A DNA stretch of 64,000 nt from Clostridium_AD frigoriphilum (GCF_036541405.1 NZ_JAZHFS010000017.1:1-64000); one strand, 5' to 3'. Positions 1 to 9,577 are shown, counted from the stretch's first letter. A program made the numbers and translations. Notes: a model not told the origin generated them from the sequence alone.

Positions 1-170
1 GGGGGCTCCTTTAATATAATAATTATATCAATTCAATGTTAATATTTTATACCAAAATAAATAACAAATTGTAAATATTTTGTATTTAAATAAACACCCT
101 CATGGAGGGAAATATGAATATGACATTATGAGAGGTTGTTTTATGATAAATAATTATTTTAGTATCTTAC

Positions 171-1265
171 TTATCTATTAAAAATGCAAGAATTTGGTAT
201 CTCGTCCCAACATTTATTACAAGAAATACATTTAGGCTTATAATCTTTGTTATCCCTCCATTTATTAATTAAATCTGGCTCACAGAGTAAAGTTCTAGAT
301 AATGAGAAATATTGAATTTGCGTAGTATTTAAAATCTCATTCATTAAATCCATATTCTTATTTCCTCCAACTAGGATTACTTTGGCATTTACAACACTTG
401 CAATATTCATTACAGCTTCTTTAAAATATGATTGTTTATCTACAGTATTAATTCCTTTTAAAAATGGAACTTTACCTTCTCCAGAAGATAGGTTAACTGC
501 ACTAGGTTCAATCATATCTATTCCTAGTTTATCAATTCTCTTAAAAACTTCTATAGATTCCTCTTTGCTAAGGCCTTGATTTTTATCCATAAAGTCATCA
601 AAATTAATTTTTATCATAATTGGGTAATCCCTGCCAACTCTTTTTCTTATTTCCGCTATTACTTCATAAATTATTCTTGCTCTGTTATGTATATCTCCAC
701 CATATTCATCGGTTCTTCTATTATAATAAGGTGTTAAAAATTGGCTTAATAAATATCCATGGGCTGCATGAATTTCTACAGCATCAAAACCAGCTTTTTT
801 TACTCTCACCGCCGCATCACCAAATTTGGCAACAATTACTTTTATATCAGCTTTTGTAGCTTCCTTTGGTGTAATTCCACTTACTATGTTTTTAATAGCT
901 GAAGGTCCATATATGTACATTTCACTGGCATTTGCATGCTCGTTTTGTGAGCCTCCATATACTATCTGCATTGCAATCTTAGTTTCATATTTATGTACTT
1001 TATATACTAAAATTTTATATTCTTCAATAAAAGAATCATCATAAATTCCAGACATGCCAGGATTAGGTTTCTCATCCTTTGATATAAATGCATATCCGGT
1101 TAGTATTAATCCAACGCCTCCCTTTGCTAGATTCTCATATCGCTGAATAAATGCGTTATTTATATGACCATCATCTTCTGCCATTTCATCCCAAGTAGCC
1201 GCTCTAATAAATCTGTTTTTAACCTGCATATTATTAACGGTTGTTTTCTCAAATAAATTTTTCAT
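171..1265 (-). CDS. Old Yellow Enzyme family NADH:flavin oxidoreductase
   Basis: A 364-aa TIM-barrel FMN enzyme of the Old Yellow Enzyme family, which uses NAD(P)H to reduce activated C=C bonds or similar electrophiles in the cytoplasm; the natural substrate cannot be read. The family signature is visible: HAAHG at 166-170 followed by the RRTDEYGG block ending at 190, and a Gly-rich FMN phosphate segment VGGNK near 299-303. Four late cysteines (346, 349, 352, 360) resemble the iron-sulfur ligand set of 2,4-dienoyl-CoA reductase-like members, but the C-terminal FAD/NAD domain of those proteins is missing, so this is a single-domain member. AAGGAGG lies six bases before the ATG. It appears to be transcribed alone. 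Confidence 0.93.
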   Translation of the reverse strand: MKNLFEKTTVNNMQVKNRFIRAATWDEMAEDDGHINNAFIQRYENLAKGGVGLILTGYAFISKDEKPNPGMSGIYDDSFIEEYKILVYKVHKYETKIAMQIVYGGSQNEHANASEMYIYGPSAIKNIVSGITPKEATKADIKVIVAKFGDAAVRVKKAGFDAVEIHAAHGYLLSQFLTPYYNRRTDEYGGDIHNRARIIYEVIAEIRKRVGRDYPIMIKINFDDFMDKNQGLSKEESIEVFKRIDKLGIDMIEPSAVNLSSGEGKVPFLKGINTVDKQSYFKEAVMNIASVVNAKVILVGGNKNMDLMNEILNTTQIQYFSLSRTLLCEPDLINKWRDNKDYKPKCISCNKCWDEIPNSCIFNR

Positions 1266-1651
1266 ATCGATCCTCCTTGTTTACTACATCAGACTCTATT
1301 ATAGGTTCCTAATAATTATTTTACTTGGTAAAGCATCTTCACATATATTATATAATTAGTAGGACATTAATGATAGTATGCACTTTAATGTAAGGTACTA
1401 ATAAAAAGGAGACTAATGATATGGAGTTATATTTTTCTAAGTTCAATAATTACTCAATCCATGTCAAATATAACTGTTTTTAGCATAAAATTACACAGGC
1501 TTTTATCCAAACCTGTTCATTTAACATTTTTTCTATAATGATATTAAGTGAAAAGTCTGATATGATAGGTATACACATTAGTGATTTAATGGACGAATGG
1601 AAGGCCAAAATATAAAAAAATAGCTTAAAATAATGATTGATAGGGGAAAAC
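1266..1651. other. intergenic stretch without a recognised gene
   Basis: AT-rich spacer between the oxidoreductase promoter region and a small plus-strand ORF. A short frame with ATG at 1537 ends near 1614, but it has no convincing ribosome site and no family I recognise. Nothing else is supported. Confidence 0.5.
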
Positions 1652-1825
1652 ATGAAGATATTTCAAAAGATTAAGAAGTTAAAGAAGATTAAAAAGTTAC
1701 ATGCAGTAGAGAAAATAGATCCGGTTAATGCAGAAGTCGCAAATAATGATTCTGAGAATACTAAACCTTTTAAACTTGATCGACCAATACTAGTAGACTA
1801 TATGGACAAAAACAATCAAAAATAA
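1652..1825 (+). CDS. small hypothetical lysine-rich protein
   Basis: A 57-aa reading frame with a strongly basic N-terminus (repeated KIKKLKK-type pattern) and a more acidic C-terminal half. I do not recognise the family. The ATG at 1652 is preferred over the in-frame ATG at 1637 because GATAGGGG lies just upstream. It is isolated between two minus-strand genes with no operon partner, so it may not be a real gene. Confidence 0.3.
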   Translation: MKIFQKIKKLKKIKKLHAVEKIDPVNAEVANNDSENTKPFKLDRPILVDYMDKNNQK

Positions 1826-1840
1826 TAAATATTCAGCATA

Positions 1841-1987
1841 ATGAACGTCGTTAATAGAAAAAGGGCTCCATTGATCGGTTTGTTAATTTACTTCTTCCTA
1901 TTAGGAGTCATGGCAATTATTGAAGAAAAAAATATTATCCTTTCCGGTGAAAAAATTTTATTATTTAACCTGTTACCGGAAAGGTGA
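1841..1987 (+). CDS. possible small ORF with one hydrophobic segment
   Basis: A 48-codon frame starts 16 bases after the previous small ORF and encodes one hydrophobic stretch (PLIGLLIYFFLLGVMAII). No clear ribosome site precedes it, and its 3' third overlaps the inverted repeat at 1939-1984, so it may be a remnant. Family not recognised. Confidence 0.18.
   Translation: MNVVNRKRAPLIGLLIYFFLLGVMAIIEEKNIILSGEKILLFNLLPER
1939..1984. terminator. inverted repeat, possible terminator
   Basis: Perfect 10-bp arms, CCTTTCCGGT at 1939-1948 and ACCGGAAAGG at 1975-1984, separated by an AT-rich 26-base loop. It sits just past the end of the minus-strand flavoprotein gene at 2016. There is no strong T tract. 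Confidence 0.4.
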
Positions 1988-2015
1988 GCAAATCAATATC
2001 TGAAAAAATAATGTT

Positions 2016-2951
2016 TTATTTTTCTGGTTTAGTTGCCGTAATAAATTCCTTATAGTTTTCTAAACGTTGTTTATAATCATCTGATTTCTTTAATTCCATG
2101 CTTATAGCAACAGTATTTTTGATATCCTCTACATGAATAAGTTTTCCAGATAAAGTATCATGAGCGTGTTCTAATTGCTCATTTGGGAATTCAAATCTTA
2201 CTTTACCATCTATAATTTTAACATCACCTTCAATACCACACATACAGCAAATTGCATGTGTAGATTCTCTATCTAAATAGAAGTTTCTACTATGACAATG
2301 TGGACAAACTCCTTCCTCTCCTTTATAAGAAGCATTTGCAATATCTTTTGCAGCTTTTGCAAGATTCATACCTATTTCATGTACTCGTGTAACTTTATCA
2401 TTATCTATAATAATACCTGTAGACCAAGGAAATACTTCGTTATCTATAACTTTCCACATAGGAGTTAATGCTTGTATTGCACAGTCACATTGAAATCTTG
2501 TAACCCAGTCTGAACCACCAAACCCTATATAAGAAATCACTTTATCTTTTAATATTCTTGGATCTGGTGCTTTGCTTCCTGTTGCTTTTGCAATTTTAGT
2601 TGCTATAACATTATTACCTCTATCCATTCTTGGTCCAAAACGGTCTCTAATTGTAAGGAATAAACTTGGAGTCCCTTTACAGAAAATTGGATTTGTAAAA
2701 ATTACTCCATCTGCATCTAACATCTTGTTTAGTAACCAATCAAAATCATCTTTTAATACACACATATTTCCTTTTCCTGTCATAAGTGAGGCAACACATG
2801 CTGTGCACCCAATACAATATTTTATATCCAAATCTAATAAATGAATAAATTCAACCTCTGCACCCATTTCCTTTGCAGCCATCAAAGCTTCTTTACACAT
2901 TGAATCATTATTGCCATCTTTTCTTCCACCTGAAATACCTAAAATTTTCAT
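2016..2951 (-). CDS. iron-sulfur flavoprotein, NADPH-dependent FMN reductase family
   Basis: A 311-aa flavodoxin-fold oxidoreductase. The N-terminus MKILGISGGRKDGNND is the FMN phosphate-binding start of the NADPH-dependent FMN reductase/Isf family. A compact cysteine motif CX2CX2CX11C (46, 49, 52, 64) fits the [4Fe-4S] site of iron-sulfur flavoproteins. The protein is longer than most and adds a C-terminal zinc-ribbon-like pair, CPHC at 216-219 and CCMC at 235-238. AGGAGG precedes the ATG. The MFS gene ends 33 bases upstream on the same strand, so the two are probably co-transcribed under the neighbouring TetR regulator. An electron-transfer or drug/quinone-reducing role is inferred. Confidence 0.85.
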   Translation of the reverse strand: MKILGISGGRKDGNNDSMCKEALMAAKEMGAEVEFIHLLDLDIKYCIGCTACVASLMTGKGNMCVLKDDFDWLLNKMLDADGVIFTNPIFCKGTPSLFLTIRDRFGPRMDRGNNVIATKIAKATGSKAPDPRILKDKVISYIGFGGSDWVTRFQCDCAIQALTPMWKVIDNEVFPWSTGIIIDNDKVTRVHEIGMNLAKAAKDIANASYKGEEGVCPHCHSRNFYLDRESTHAICCMCGIEGDVKIIDGKVRFEFPNEQLEHAHDTLSGKLIHVEDIKNTVAISMELKKSDDYKQRLENYKEFITATKPEK

Positions 2952-2984
2952 TTTTTATCCTCCTCATTATATATGATATTTAAA

Positions 2985-4436
2985 TTAAAGACCGCTCGCT
3001 TTTTCGTTTTCTAGGCTTAAATCAGAGGTTGAACGAGAATTCTTATTTCCAAATTTTAAAGTAAAGGATAAACAAAGTCCTACTAAAACAAATATTACTG
3101 CGACTGTTGCACTTGACTGAAATCCAGTAGCTACTGCAATTTGCTCGGAAGCTGAATTATTTAAGGCTTTTAGCTGGGAAGCTGACATAATACCAATAAA
3201 TAATGAGGAGCCAAGTGCTGCTGATATTTGTTGAAGGGTATTCATAACCGCTATTCCATGTGGGTAAGCTTCTTTTGGTAGTTGGTTAAGAGAACTCGTT
3301 TGACAAGGTGACATTGTAAGCCCAACCCCAATGCAGACTACTATATATGAAACCATAATCTTAATAAGAGATGTATCACTATTTGAACGTGATAAAACGA
3401 ATAATGCCACAAGGATTATAGTAAAACCTACTGGTATTAGTACTTTCACTCCAAATTTATCATAAATTTTTCCGCCTATTGGAGTTACAATTCCACAAGC
3501 AAGTGATGCTGGAAGTAATACCATAGCGGCTACAAAAGTTGTTGTTTTAAGGGCTCCTTGAAGGAACATAGGTAACATTACGTTCATAGTGAACATTGTC
3601 ATCATTGTTAACATAACAAGTACTACCCCTACTGAAAATAAAGGATATTTAAATATACGCATTTCTAACATTGGTTCTTTTAAAGACAATTGACGTTTAA
3701 CAAATATAATTAATGATATTATTCCAACAATAAAAATTAAACTAATAATCTTCATATTTCCATCACCACTAAAACTACTTATACCATATATAACTCCACC
3801 AATTCCGAGGCTTGATAATATGATTGATATAAAATCTATCTTAGGTTTTGTTAGAGTTGACACATTAACTAAATAAATTGAACCTAAAATCATAGCTATT
3901 AGTATAAGTGGTATTAGCATTATAAATAATGCATGCCAACTAAAAAATTGTAATAGGATTCCTGAAACCGTTGGTCCAAGTGCGGGCCCAATTGAAATTA
4001 CACAACCACAAATTCCCATAGCCGCTCCATGCTTTTCGGGTGGGGTTACCAATAATACTGTATTCATTAAAAGTGGAATCATCATTCCAGTTCCCGAGGC
4101 TTGTAACATTCTTGAAACAAGTAACATTGCAAAAGAGCTCGAACAAGCTGCACATATTGTTCCGACTAAAAGTAATGTCATTGCCCCTAAAAATAAATGT
4201 TTTGTTTCAAATGTTTGAATTAGAAACGCTGTAATTGGCACCATAACTGATACAACTATCATGTATGCAGTAATTATCCATTGCACCGTTCCTGCTGTAA
4301 CATTCATTTCCTTCATAAGAGGAGATAATGCTACATTTAATATAGTTTCATTAAATACAGCTAAAAATGCGCTGAAGGCTAATACGCCTATAATTGCGGT
4401 TGAATTGAATTTTTTTGTAGGTTTTGTTGTTTCCAT
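2985..4436 (-). CDS. MFS drug exporter, DHA2 (EmrB/QacA) family
   Basis: A 483-aa integral membrane protein with about 14 hydrophobic segments, typical in length for DHA2-family proton-coupled multidrug exporters. The antiporter motif C region is visible in the fifth segment (GPALGPTVSGILL), and the first loop/segment reads VQWIITAYMIVVSVMVP, as in EmrB-type proteins. A TetR-family regulator lies directly upstream on the same strand, and a 10-bp palindrome matching one before that regulator lies 23 bases before this start, which suggests drug-inducible derepression. The downstream iron-sulfur flavoprotein is probably in the same transcript. The substrate is unknown. Confidence 0.92.
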   Translation of the reverse strand: METTKPTKKFNSTAIIGVLAFSAFLAVFNETILNVALSPLMKEMNVTAGTVQWIITAYMIVVSVMVPITAFLIQTFETKHLFLGAMTLLLVGTICAACSSSFAMLLVSRMLQASGTGMMIPLLMNTVLLVTPPEKHGAAMGICGCVISIGPALGPTVSGILLQFFSWHALFIMLIPLILIAMILGSIYLVNVSTLTKPKIDFISIILSSLGIGGVIYGISSFSGDGNMKIISLIFIVGIISLIIFVKRQLSLKEPMLEMRIFKYPLFSVGVVLVMLTMMTMFTMNVMLPMFLQGALKTTTFVAAMVLLPASLACGIVTPIGGKIYDKFGVKVLIPVGFTIILVALFVLSRSNSDTSLIKIMVSYIVVCIGVGLTMSPCQTSSLNQLPKEAYPHGIAVMNTLQQISAALGSSLFIGIMSASQLKALNNSASEQIAVATGFQSSATVAVIFVLVGLCLSFTLKFGNKNSRSTSDLSLENEKASGL

Positions 4437-4458
4437 AAATTTCGTTCCTCCTATTATT

Positions 4459-4468
4459 AGACCAGTCT
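4459..4468. promoter_or_regulatory. candidate TetR operator before the MFS gene
   Basis: AGACCAGTCT is a 4+4 palindrome with a CA centre, 23 bases upstream of the exporter start. The same GACCAGTC core occurs upstream of the tetR gene at 5136-5153. TetR-family proteins usually bind palindromes at both their own and the target promoter. Confidence 0.55.
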
Positions 4469-4542
4469 TTATAATAAACTCCTAAAAAAACACCTATTAT
4501 AAAATAGGCATTAATAAATCATTTAAATTTCATATTCCATTA

Positions 4543-5112
4543 CTATATATTTATTAAATTAGGTATTTGTTTAGCTAGGATTCTAAGTGAATCACCATTT
4601 TTCTTTGTAAGTGATAAGGTAATTCCGCCTTCTACCATTGCAGCAATTACACAACCTAATTCATATGCTTTATCTTTGCTAATTCCAGAGTTGATTAATT
4701 TTTTTGCATATATATTTTCTAATGAAGTAAATATCTCGTCGCAAGCGTTCCTTAAAATTTCACTTGTTATATATGTCTCTAAAGCTATTAAGCTTATAGA
4801 AATATCTGGAGTACTTTTTTCATTATCAATTAGTATTGCAATGTTTTCTATATTAAATTTAATAGCTTCAATTGGATCTTCGATACTGTCTAATGCATTA
4901 ATTACTTTAGTTATTATTTTTTGACCTGCTAATTTTACGGATTCTAAGGCAAGTTGCTCTTTTCCTTTAGGAAAATGATAATATAATGATCCTTTTGGTG
5001 CTCCACTTTTTGCTAAAATCTCATTTAGCCCAGTTGCGTTATATCCCTTGATTTGAAAAAGTCTTGATGCAGTTTCTATAAATTTTTCTTTTACATTTAC
5101 CTTATTATTCAT
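4543..5112 (-). CDS. TetR/AcrR family transcriptional regulator
   Basis: A 189-aa one-component repressor. The N-terminal helix-turn-helix is clear at about residues 25-58 (TGLNEILAKSGAPKGSLYYH followed by FPKGKEQLA). The rest is the helical ligand-binding domain, similar to the YxaF/LmrA subgroup with a C-terminal TetR_C_33-type domain. It lies directly upstream of the DHA2 exporter on the same strand, with matching candidate operators before both genes, so the likely role is ligand-relieved repression of the exporter and of itself. Confidence 0.9.
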   Translation of the reverse strand: MNNKVNVKEKFIETASRLFQIKGYNATGLNEILAKSGAPKGSLYYHFPKGKEQLALESVKLAGQKIITKVINALDSIEDPIEAIKFNIENIAILIDNEKSTPDISISLIALETYITSEILRNACDEIFTSLENIYAKKLINSGISKDKAYELGCVIAAMVEGGITLSLTKKNGDSLRILAKQIPNLINI

Positions 5113-5135
5113 ATCGGTATACCTCTCTAATAAAT

Positions 5136-5153
5136 TATAGTGACTGGTCTATA
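5136..5153. promoter_or_regulatory. candidate TetR operator before tetR
   Basis: TATAGTGACTGGTCTATA has 5-bp inverted arms (TATAG/CTATA) and contains the GACTGGTC core that is the complement of the site at 4459-4468. It lies 24 bases before the tetR ATG, a usual autoregulatory position. Confidence 0.55.
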
Positions 5154-5196
5154 TTTTTTATTATACTTTAGGTTATAACAAATGTCAATAATTAAA

Positions 5197-6570
5197 TCAT
5201 CTCCTGCGGAGCTCTACTGGCAATAATATTACAATCTGTCCACCGCCTGTATATATATCATTCTGTATGCGAAGCGTACCATTATGAACCTTAATTACCT
5301 TATCAGCAAAAGCTAATCCGATACCGTAATGTCCTGTTTGACTTCGGCTTTTATTATTTGTATAAAACATTTCTGTAGCTTTTTTTAAGGCTTCAGAAGA
5401 AAACCCTTTTCCAGAGTCGGTAATAACAAAAGAAGCTAAATTATCTCTCAGAGAAACCTCTAAATTTAATGATGTTTCATTCGGAGTATATTCAAGTGCA
5501 TTTATAATAATATTCATGAATGTCCGTTTCATTGAAGAATAATCAATGATCCATATTACCTCTTTGGGCATGTGGTTATTAATCCCAAAACGAATATCTC
5601 GATTCCCAATAGATGCAAGTGTATCCTTTTGAATTATATTTAGAAATTCATTTATATTGTTTGTTTCTTTATGCATGGTGAAAATTTGATCGTTTTGAGA
5701 AGTATCAATCAACAGTTGTGTGTATTCTTCGATTTCACTTGTTGCCTCTATGATTTCATTTGCGTAGTCTAATGCCTTTTCATCCTTTTGTGTAAGACTC
5801 AACAGTTCTGCATTTCCTTTAATAATGGTAATAGGTATCTTAATGTCATGTGCCAATGAACTAATCTGTTCTTGCTTGTTTTTTTCTTGTTCAAATTGGT
5901 AAGTTAAGGACTTTTTAAGATTATGACGCAAACTGTCCAAGGAATTCATAACCTTTTGATGTTCTACAAAACAGGTAGGCTGAACTTCAAAATCAAGATC
6001 CTGCTGCTGAATCTTTTCGGTGATCAAACTAAATTTGTTTAATTCTTTTTTTATTTTGTTCGAAAATTGCAAAGAAAGAGCATATAGCGCAATTAATAAA
6101 ATAACAACAAAAATTGCAACGATAGTTATCTCAGGATAAGGTATTAGCCTTCGAAATATTGGATTCGCAAATTGGACAATCAATTGGTAATGAATGACGC
6201 AGTATGATTCTGGCCGCTCAATTACCTCATAAACATTAGTTCCTAGTTGATGATTCTTAACATTAATTTTTGCTTTTTCGGTTTCAGATTTATTCATAGT
6301 ACCATTAATAGTTTTTAAAGTTTGTTTATCTAAAATCACATATTTTAAGTTTTCGGGTATTAATTGAGGAGTTACTTGTTTAGCATTTTTTATATTTGTT
6401 TTAGCCTTTTCTACTAATCGCTGTGAATGGTTGGCTGATAGAAGAATGCCGGAACTTCCCATATAACTGAAAATAAGTAAAATAACAAATAAAAACATTA
6501 TAGAAGAAAATCCTATTTTAAAAATAAATTTAATAATATAAACTTGTAAGGATGTTTTTTTTATTTCCAC
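5197..6570 (-). CDS. sensor histidine kinase, lantibiotic-sensing (NisK/CprK) type
   Basis: A membrane sensor kinase of about 457 aa (463 aa counting from the upstream TTG at 6588). There is one hydrophobic segment near residues 20-42, an external sensor region of about 110 residues, a second hydrophobic segment near 154-172, then the H-box SSLAHDIKIPITIIKG with phosphoacceptor His near 247, N-box NIIINALEYTP, G1 DSGKGF and G2 GHYGIGLAFA. This is the two-TM layout of NisK/SpaK/CprK kinases that detect lantibiotics. The GTG at 6570 is preferred because GGGAG lies about ten bases upstream; it overlaps the end of the response regulator, indicating translational coupling. It is the last gene of the ABC-transporter operon. 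Confidence 0.88.
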   Translation of the reverse strand: MEIKKTSLQVYIIKFIFKIGFSSIMFLFVILLIFSYMGSSGILLSANHSQRLVEKAKTNIKNAKQVTPQLIPENLKYVILDKQTLKTINGTMNKSETEKAKINVKNHQLGTNVYEVIERPESYCVIHYQLIVQFANPIFRRLIPYPEITIVAIFVVILLIALYALSLQFSNKIKKELNKFSLITEKIQQQDLDFEVQPTCFVEHQKVMNSLDSLRHNLKKSLTYQFEQEKNKQEQISSLAHDIKIPITIIKGNAELLSLTQKDEKALDYANEIIEATSEIEEYTQLLIDTSQNDQIFTMHKETNNINEFLNIIQKDTLASIGNRDIRFGINNHMPKEVIWIIDYSSMKRTFMNIIINALEYTPNETSLNLEVSLRDNLASFVITDSGKGFSSEALKKATEMFYTNNKSRSQTGHYGIGLAFADKVIKVHNGTLRIQNDIYTGGGQIVILLPVELRRR

Positions 6571-7223
6571 ATGTATCCAACTCCCCAAACCGTTTCAATA
6601 GGGAAACAATTATATTCTTTGAATTTATTGCGGATTAATCGGATATATTCAGTAATCACTGAAAATTGGGTATCGCTACTAAAATCATAAATCGCTTCAA
6701 AAATTCCCTGCTTTGTAAATACTTTACCTCTGTTCAATGCTAAAAACTCACAAATGTTGTATTCATTTTTCGTATACGCAATAAGATTGTTACAAACCCT
6801 AATCTCCTTTTTATCAAAGTCAATTGTAATATTGTCATACACTAACTTTCTCGTGGGCTTTCCACGGGTTTCTCGCCGTAGGTATGCATCAACACGGGCG
6901 TTGAGTTCCATTACTCCAAAGGGTTTTTTTATATAATCGTCACCTCCAAGCATTAGAGCTCTAACAATTGCTGATTCTTCTGTTTTTGCTGTTAAGAAAA
7001 TAATTGGACAATCTACTGTATGGCGTATTTTCTCACAAAGTTTAAATCCGTCTATTCCTGGCATCATTATATCCAGTAAGATCAAATCATATCCACAAAA
7101 GGTTTCTATAGGAGTATTTTCTGCATTTTGTAATGTAACCACATTATGTTGGTTGATTTCTAAAGCGTTTTTTATCAATTTTAAAATTCGCTTATCATCG
7201 TCCACAGCTAAAATTTTCGCCAT
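6561..7223 (-). CDS. OmpR/PhoB family response regulator, NisR/CprR type
   Basis: A 220-aa response regulator. The receiver domain begins MAKILAVDDD (acidic pocket), contains LILLDIMMPGIDG (phosphoacceptor Asp) and a Lys in IKKPFG. The C-terminal half is a winged-helix DNA-binding domain ending GVGYMWK. The ATG at 7223 has GGAGGTG upstream; the open frame extends further but lacks support. It overlaps the following kinase gene and follows three ABC transporter genes, the arrangement used to induce lantibiotic self-protection or resistance pumps. The DNA target may be the direct repeats at 9578-9604. Confidence 0.9.
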   Translation of the reverse strand: MAKILAVDDDKRILKLIKNALEINQHNVVTLQNAENTPIETFCGYDLILLDIMMPGIDGFKLCEKIRHTVDCPIIFLTAKTEESAIVRALMLGGDDYIKKPFGVMELNARVDAYLRRETRGKPTRKLVYDNITIDFDKKEIRVCNNLIAYTKNEYNICEFLALNRGKVFTKQGIFEAIYDFSSDTQFSVITEYIRLIRNKFKEYNCFPIETVWGVGYMWK

Positions 7224-7260
7224 ATTTTCACCTCCATTATTTACATAATACTTTTTCTGA

Positions 7261-8031
7261 TTATTTTTGTCTACCTTCCCAAAAATGAAATGTAAAAATA
7301 TAAACAGCAACGCAGAAAATTGTCATTACTCCCATACACATCAATCCTATATCCATCCCACCTTGAGGGTAAGAAATATACTTCAGTGGTATTTTACTTA
7401 AATCATTAAATCGAAGTGCAACTATAAAGTCGATAAATCGTACAGACCAGACCCAAGGTAAAAACATCCAAATACTATCTCCCTGACTCGTAGAAGCTAA
7501 AGCTACAATGATAACTCCAGAAAATCCGACCATAGTGCAAACTCCTGTATTGAAATGATAAGCTAAAATTAAATATAAACTATAAAGGAAGATAACGCTT
7601 AAAAATATCAATCCTCCTGTTTTAAAAAATAAAAGATAATTGATGTTAGTTACATGTAATATCCATTTCATTGATATCATAAATAACAGGATAGCTGAAA
7701 ATATAGCACCTAAACACATTGTGAGTAACATGCACAATTGGCTTATAAAAGTAGTTGTTTTATGTGGAAGTTTACCAATCATCATTTGATAATCTCCAGC
7801 CTGTTTCTCTTGACTTGCAATTAATCCACAAAGTGCTGCAGCAAGCAGTGGAAAGGCAAAACCAATCATCTTAAAAAAAATCACAAACAAGCCTAAACTA
7901 CTCAACTTGCCAAAGCGACTAAAAGTCATAATGGCAACTAAAAGAAAAGGCATTACAATATGTGACCAAAGAAAAACACTGTGTTTGTTTTTAAAAAATT
8001 CTGCTTTATAACTATGCCAAAATACACTCAT
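7261..8031 (-). CDS. lantibiotic-protection ABC transporter permease, MutG/LanG type
   Basis: A 256-aa permease with six predicted membrane segments, the size of MutG/SpaG/CprC subunits of LanFEG exporters, which expel lantibiotics from the membrane. The ATG at 8031 has GAGGTG upstream; it overlaps the stop of the preceding permease by a few bases, so the two are translationally coupled. The N-terminal cytoplasmic stretch (FWHSYKAEFFKNKHSVFLW) is typical of ABC-2 permeases of this family. It forms a heteromeric pump with the two genes upstream. Confidence 0.85.
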   Translation of the reverse strand: MSVFWHSYKAEFFKNKHSVFLWSHIVMPFLLVAIMTFSRFGKLSSLGLFVIFFKMIGFAFPLLAAALCGLIASQEKQAGDYQMMIGKLPHKTTTFISQLCMLLTMCLGAIFSAILLFMISMKWILHVTNINYLLFFKTGGLIFLSVIFLYSLYLILAYHFNTGVCTMVGFSGVIIVALASTSQGDSIWMFLPWVWSVRFIDFIVALRFNDLSKIPLKYISYPQGGMDIGLMCMGVMTIFCVAVYIFTFHFWEGRQK

Positions 8032-8032
8032 A

Positions 8033-8818
8033 TTAATGCACCTCACTTCTTTTAAATGAAAAGCTGGTGAGAAAAGTTAGAATTAAAAATAGAAAAACAC
8101 CTAATAATATACCTATTGGAATAACTCCACTGTTTAATAAAGTACTGTTTGATTCTAATGGAAGACCATTTGGATGAAGGTGTAATAGTGGACATTGTAA
8201 CCGCAAAGGCCAAGTCCATGGATTCATCCACCACAAAGAAGAAGCAGCTTTTCCTGCGCCAAGTTCTAAATTAGCTGCACAAGTTATAAATAGTAAAACA
8301 AAAAAGTTTATTTTTTTACTTAACCATAAGCATAAAGGAATCTGCCAAAGTGATACCAACCAACTTATGATAATGGCTATAAAGTAATTGTAAAATGGGA
8401 CATTACTCAAATGTTGTCCCATTATTAAGATCCCATTTGTTGATGCCTTAATAATGGTAAAGTTTAATATAAGAATAAGTATACCTAAAAAAACAGAGGA
8501 TACTAAAGTGAATAATGATAAAAGTATAATTTTAGATATCCAACTTTTTCTTAAATTAATAGGAAAAGAAAAAATTGTTTTGTAACCTGTACTATTTTGT
8601 TCAAGTTTATGAAACATACCTGTAAGTAAGGAAATTAAAGCTGGCAACCATAATAATGACCAATGATTAATCGAAGTAATATCAGCGCTCTTGATATCGC
8701 CTCCTAAAAAACCAAAAATAGAGGCAAGGGCCACAGATAATATTGGTATAAAAATTGTTAATTTACGGAGCATAGTTCTCTTGGTTTTTAATGTTTCCGA
8801 TATTAAATATTTTTTCAT
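8033..8818 (-). CDS. lantibiotic-protection ABC transporter permease, MutE/LanE type
   Basis: A 261-aa ABC-2 type permease with about six hydrophobic segments. It matches the MutE/EpiE/CprB subunit in length and in its short cytoplasmic N-terminus (KKYLISETLKTKRTMLRKL). It overlaps the ATPase gene by four bases and the MutG-like gene downstream by a few, the tight packing expected of a LanFEG operon. No lantibiotic precursor or modification enzyme is nearby, so the pump probably gives resistance to foreign peptides rather than producer immunity. Confidence 0.85.
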   Translation of the reverse strand: MKKYLISETLKTKRTMLRKLTIFIPILSVALASIFGFLGGDIKSADITSINHWSLLWLPALISLLTGMFHKLEQNSTGYKTIFSFPINLRKSWISKIILLSLFTLVSSVFLGILILILNFTIIKASTNGILIMGQHLSNVPFYNYFIAIIISWLVSLWQIPLCLWLSKKINFFVLLFITCAANLELGAGKAASSLWWMNPWTWPLRLQCPLLHLHPNGLPLESNSTLLNSGVIPIGILLGVFLFLILTFLTSFSFKRSEVH

Positions 8819-9534
8819 CTGGCAATGCTCCTTTTTTCATTATTTTTATCTGCAACATTCATAAACAAAGTTTCCAAATCTTCATTCTCGTTAATTTCAC
8901 CTTGATAACCTAAGATGCCACCGCTCATAATCCCAACATAGTCTATAACCTGTTCTACTTCGGATAAAACGTGACTGGATAAAATTACAGTGATTCCTTG
9001 CTCAGGAAAAGATTTTATTAATTTTCGTAAGTCAAGAATACCAATGGGATCTAACCCATTAGTGGGCTCATCTAAAATCAACAATTTAGGATGATTCAGA
9101 ATTGCAGTAGCAATTCCTAAACGCTGTTTCATTCCCATAGAAAAATGCTTGGCTTGCTTTTTTTCTGTATTTGTCAAATCTACAATTTCTAATACTTCGG
9201 AAATACGGTGATCTGGTAATCCTAAAAGAGTGGTATGAACTTTTAAATTTTCATGTGCAGTTAAATTCCCATAGATAGGTGGCTGCTCAATCAAGGCACC
9301 AATGTTTTTTAAATCATTACGGCTCCATGGATGTCCATCAAAATTAATTTCACCCGAAGTTGGCTTTAATAGTCCTGTTATCATTTTTAATGTGGTAGAT
9401 TTACCTGCGCCATTAGCCCCTAGTAATCCATAAATATGATTTTTCGGAACTGAGATGGAAATAGCATCTACTGCATATTCCTTTTTAAATATTTTCGTTA
9501 ATTCTTGGGTTACTAATAAATAGTCTTTTTGCAT
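8815..9534 (-). CDS. lantibiotic-protection ABC transporter ATP-binding protein, LanF/CprA type
   Basis: A 239-aa ABC ATPase. Walker A GANGAGKS, signature FSMGMKQRLGIA and Walker B LLILDEP are intact. In place of the usual Q-loop it reads ALIEQPPIYGNL, matching the E-loop substitution known for LanF proteins, which separates this family from general ABC-2 ATPases. The ATG at 9534 is preferred over the GTG at 9543 because GGAAG lies eight bases before it. First gene of the operon ATPase-permease-permease-regulator-kinase, the same components as nisin/gallidermin resistance loci such as CprABC-CprKR. Confidence 0.92.
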   Translation of the reverse strand: MQKDYLLVTQELTKIFKKEYAVDAISISVPKNHIYGLLGANGAGKSTTLKMITGLLKPTSGEINFDGHPWSRNDLKNIGALIEQPPIYGNLTAHENLKVHTTLLGLPDHRISEVLEIVDLTNTEKKQAKHFSMGMKQRLGIATAILNHPKLLILDEPTNGLDPIGILDLRKLIKSFPEQGITVILSSHVLSEVEQVIDYVGIMSGGILGYQGEINENEDLETLFMNVADKNNEKRSIAR

Positions 9535-9577
9535 AATTAACACTTCCTTTTTTATTTATAAAAGAAGCATATCAAAT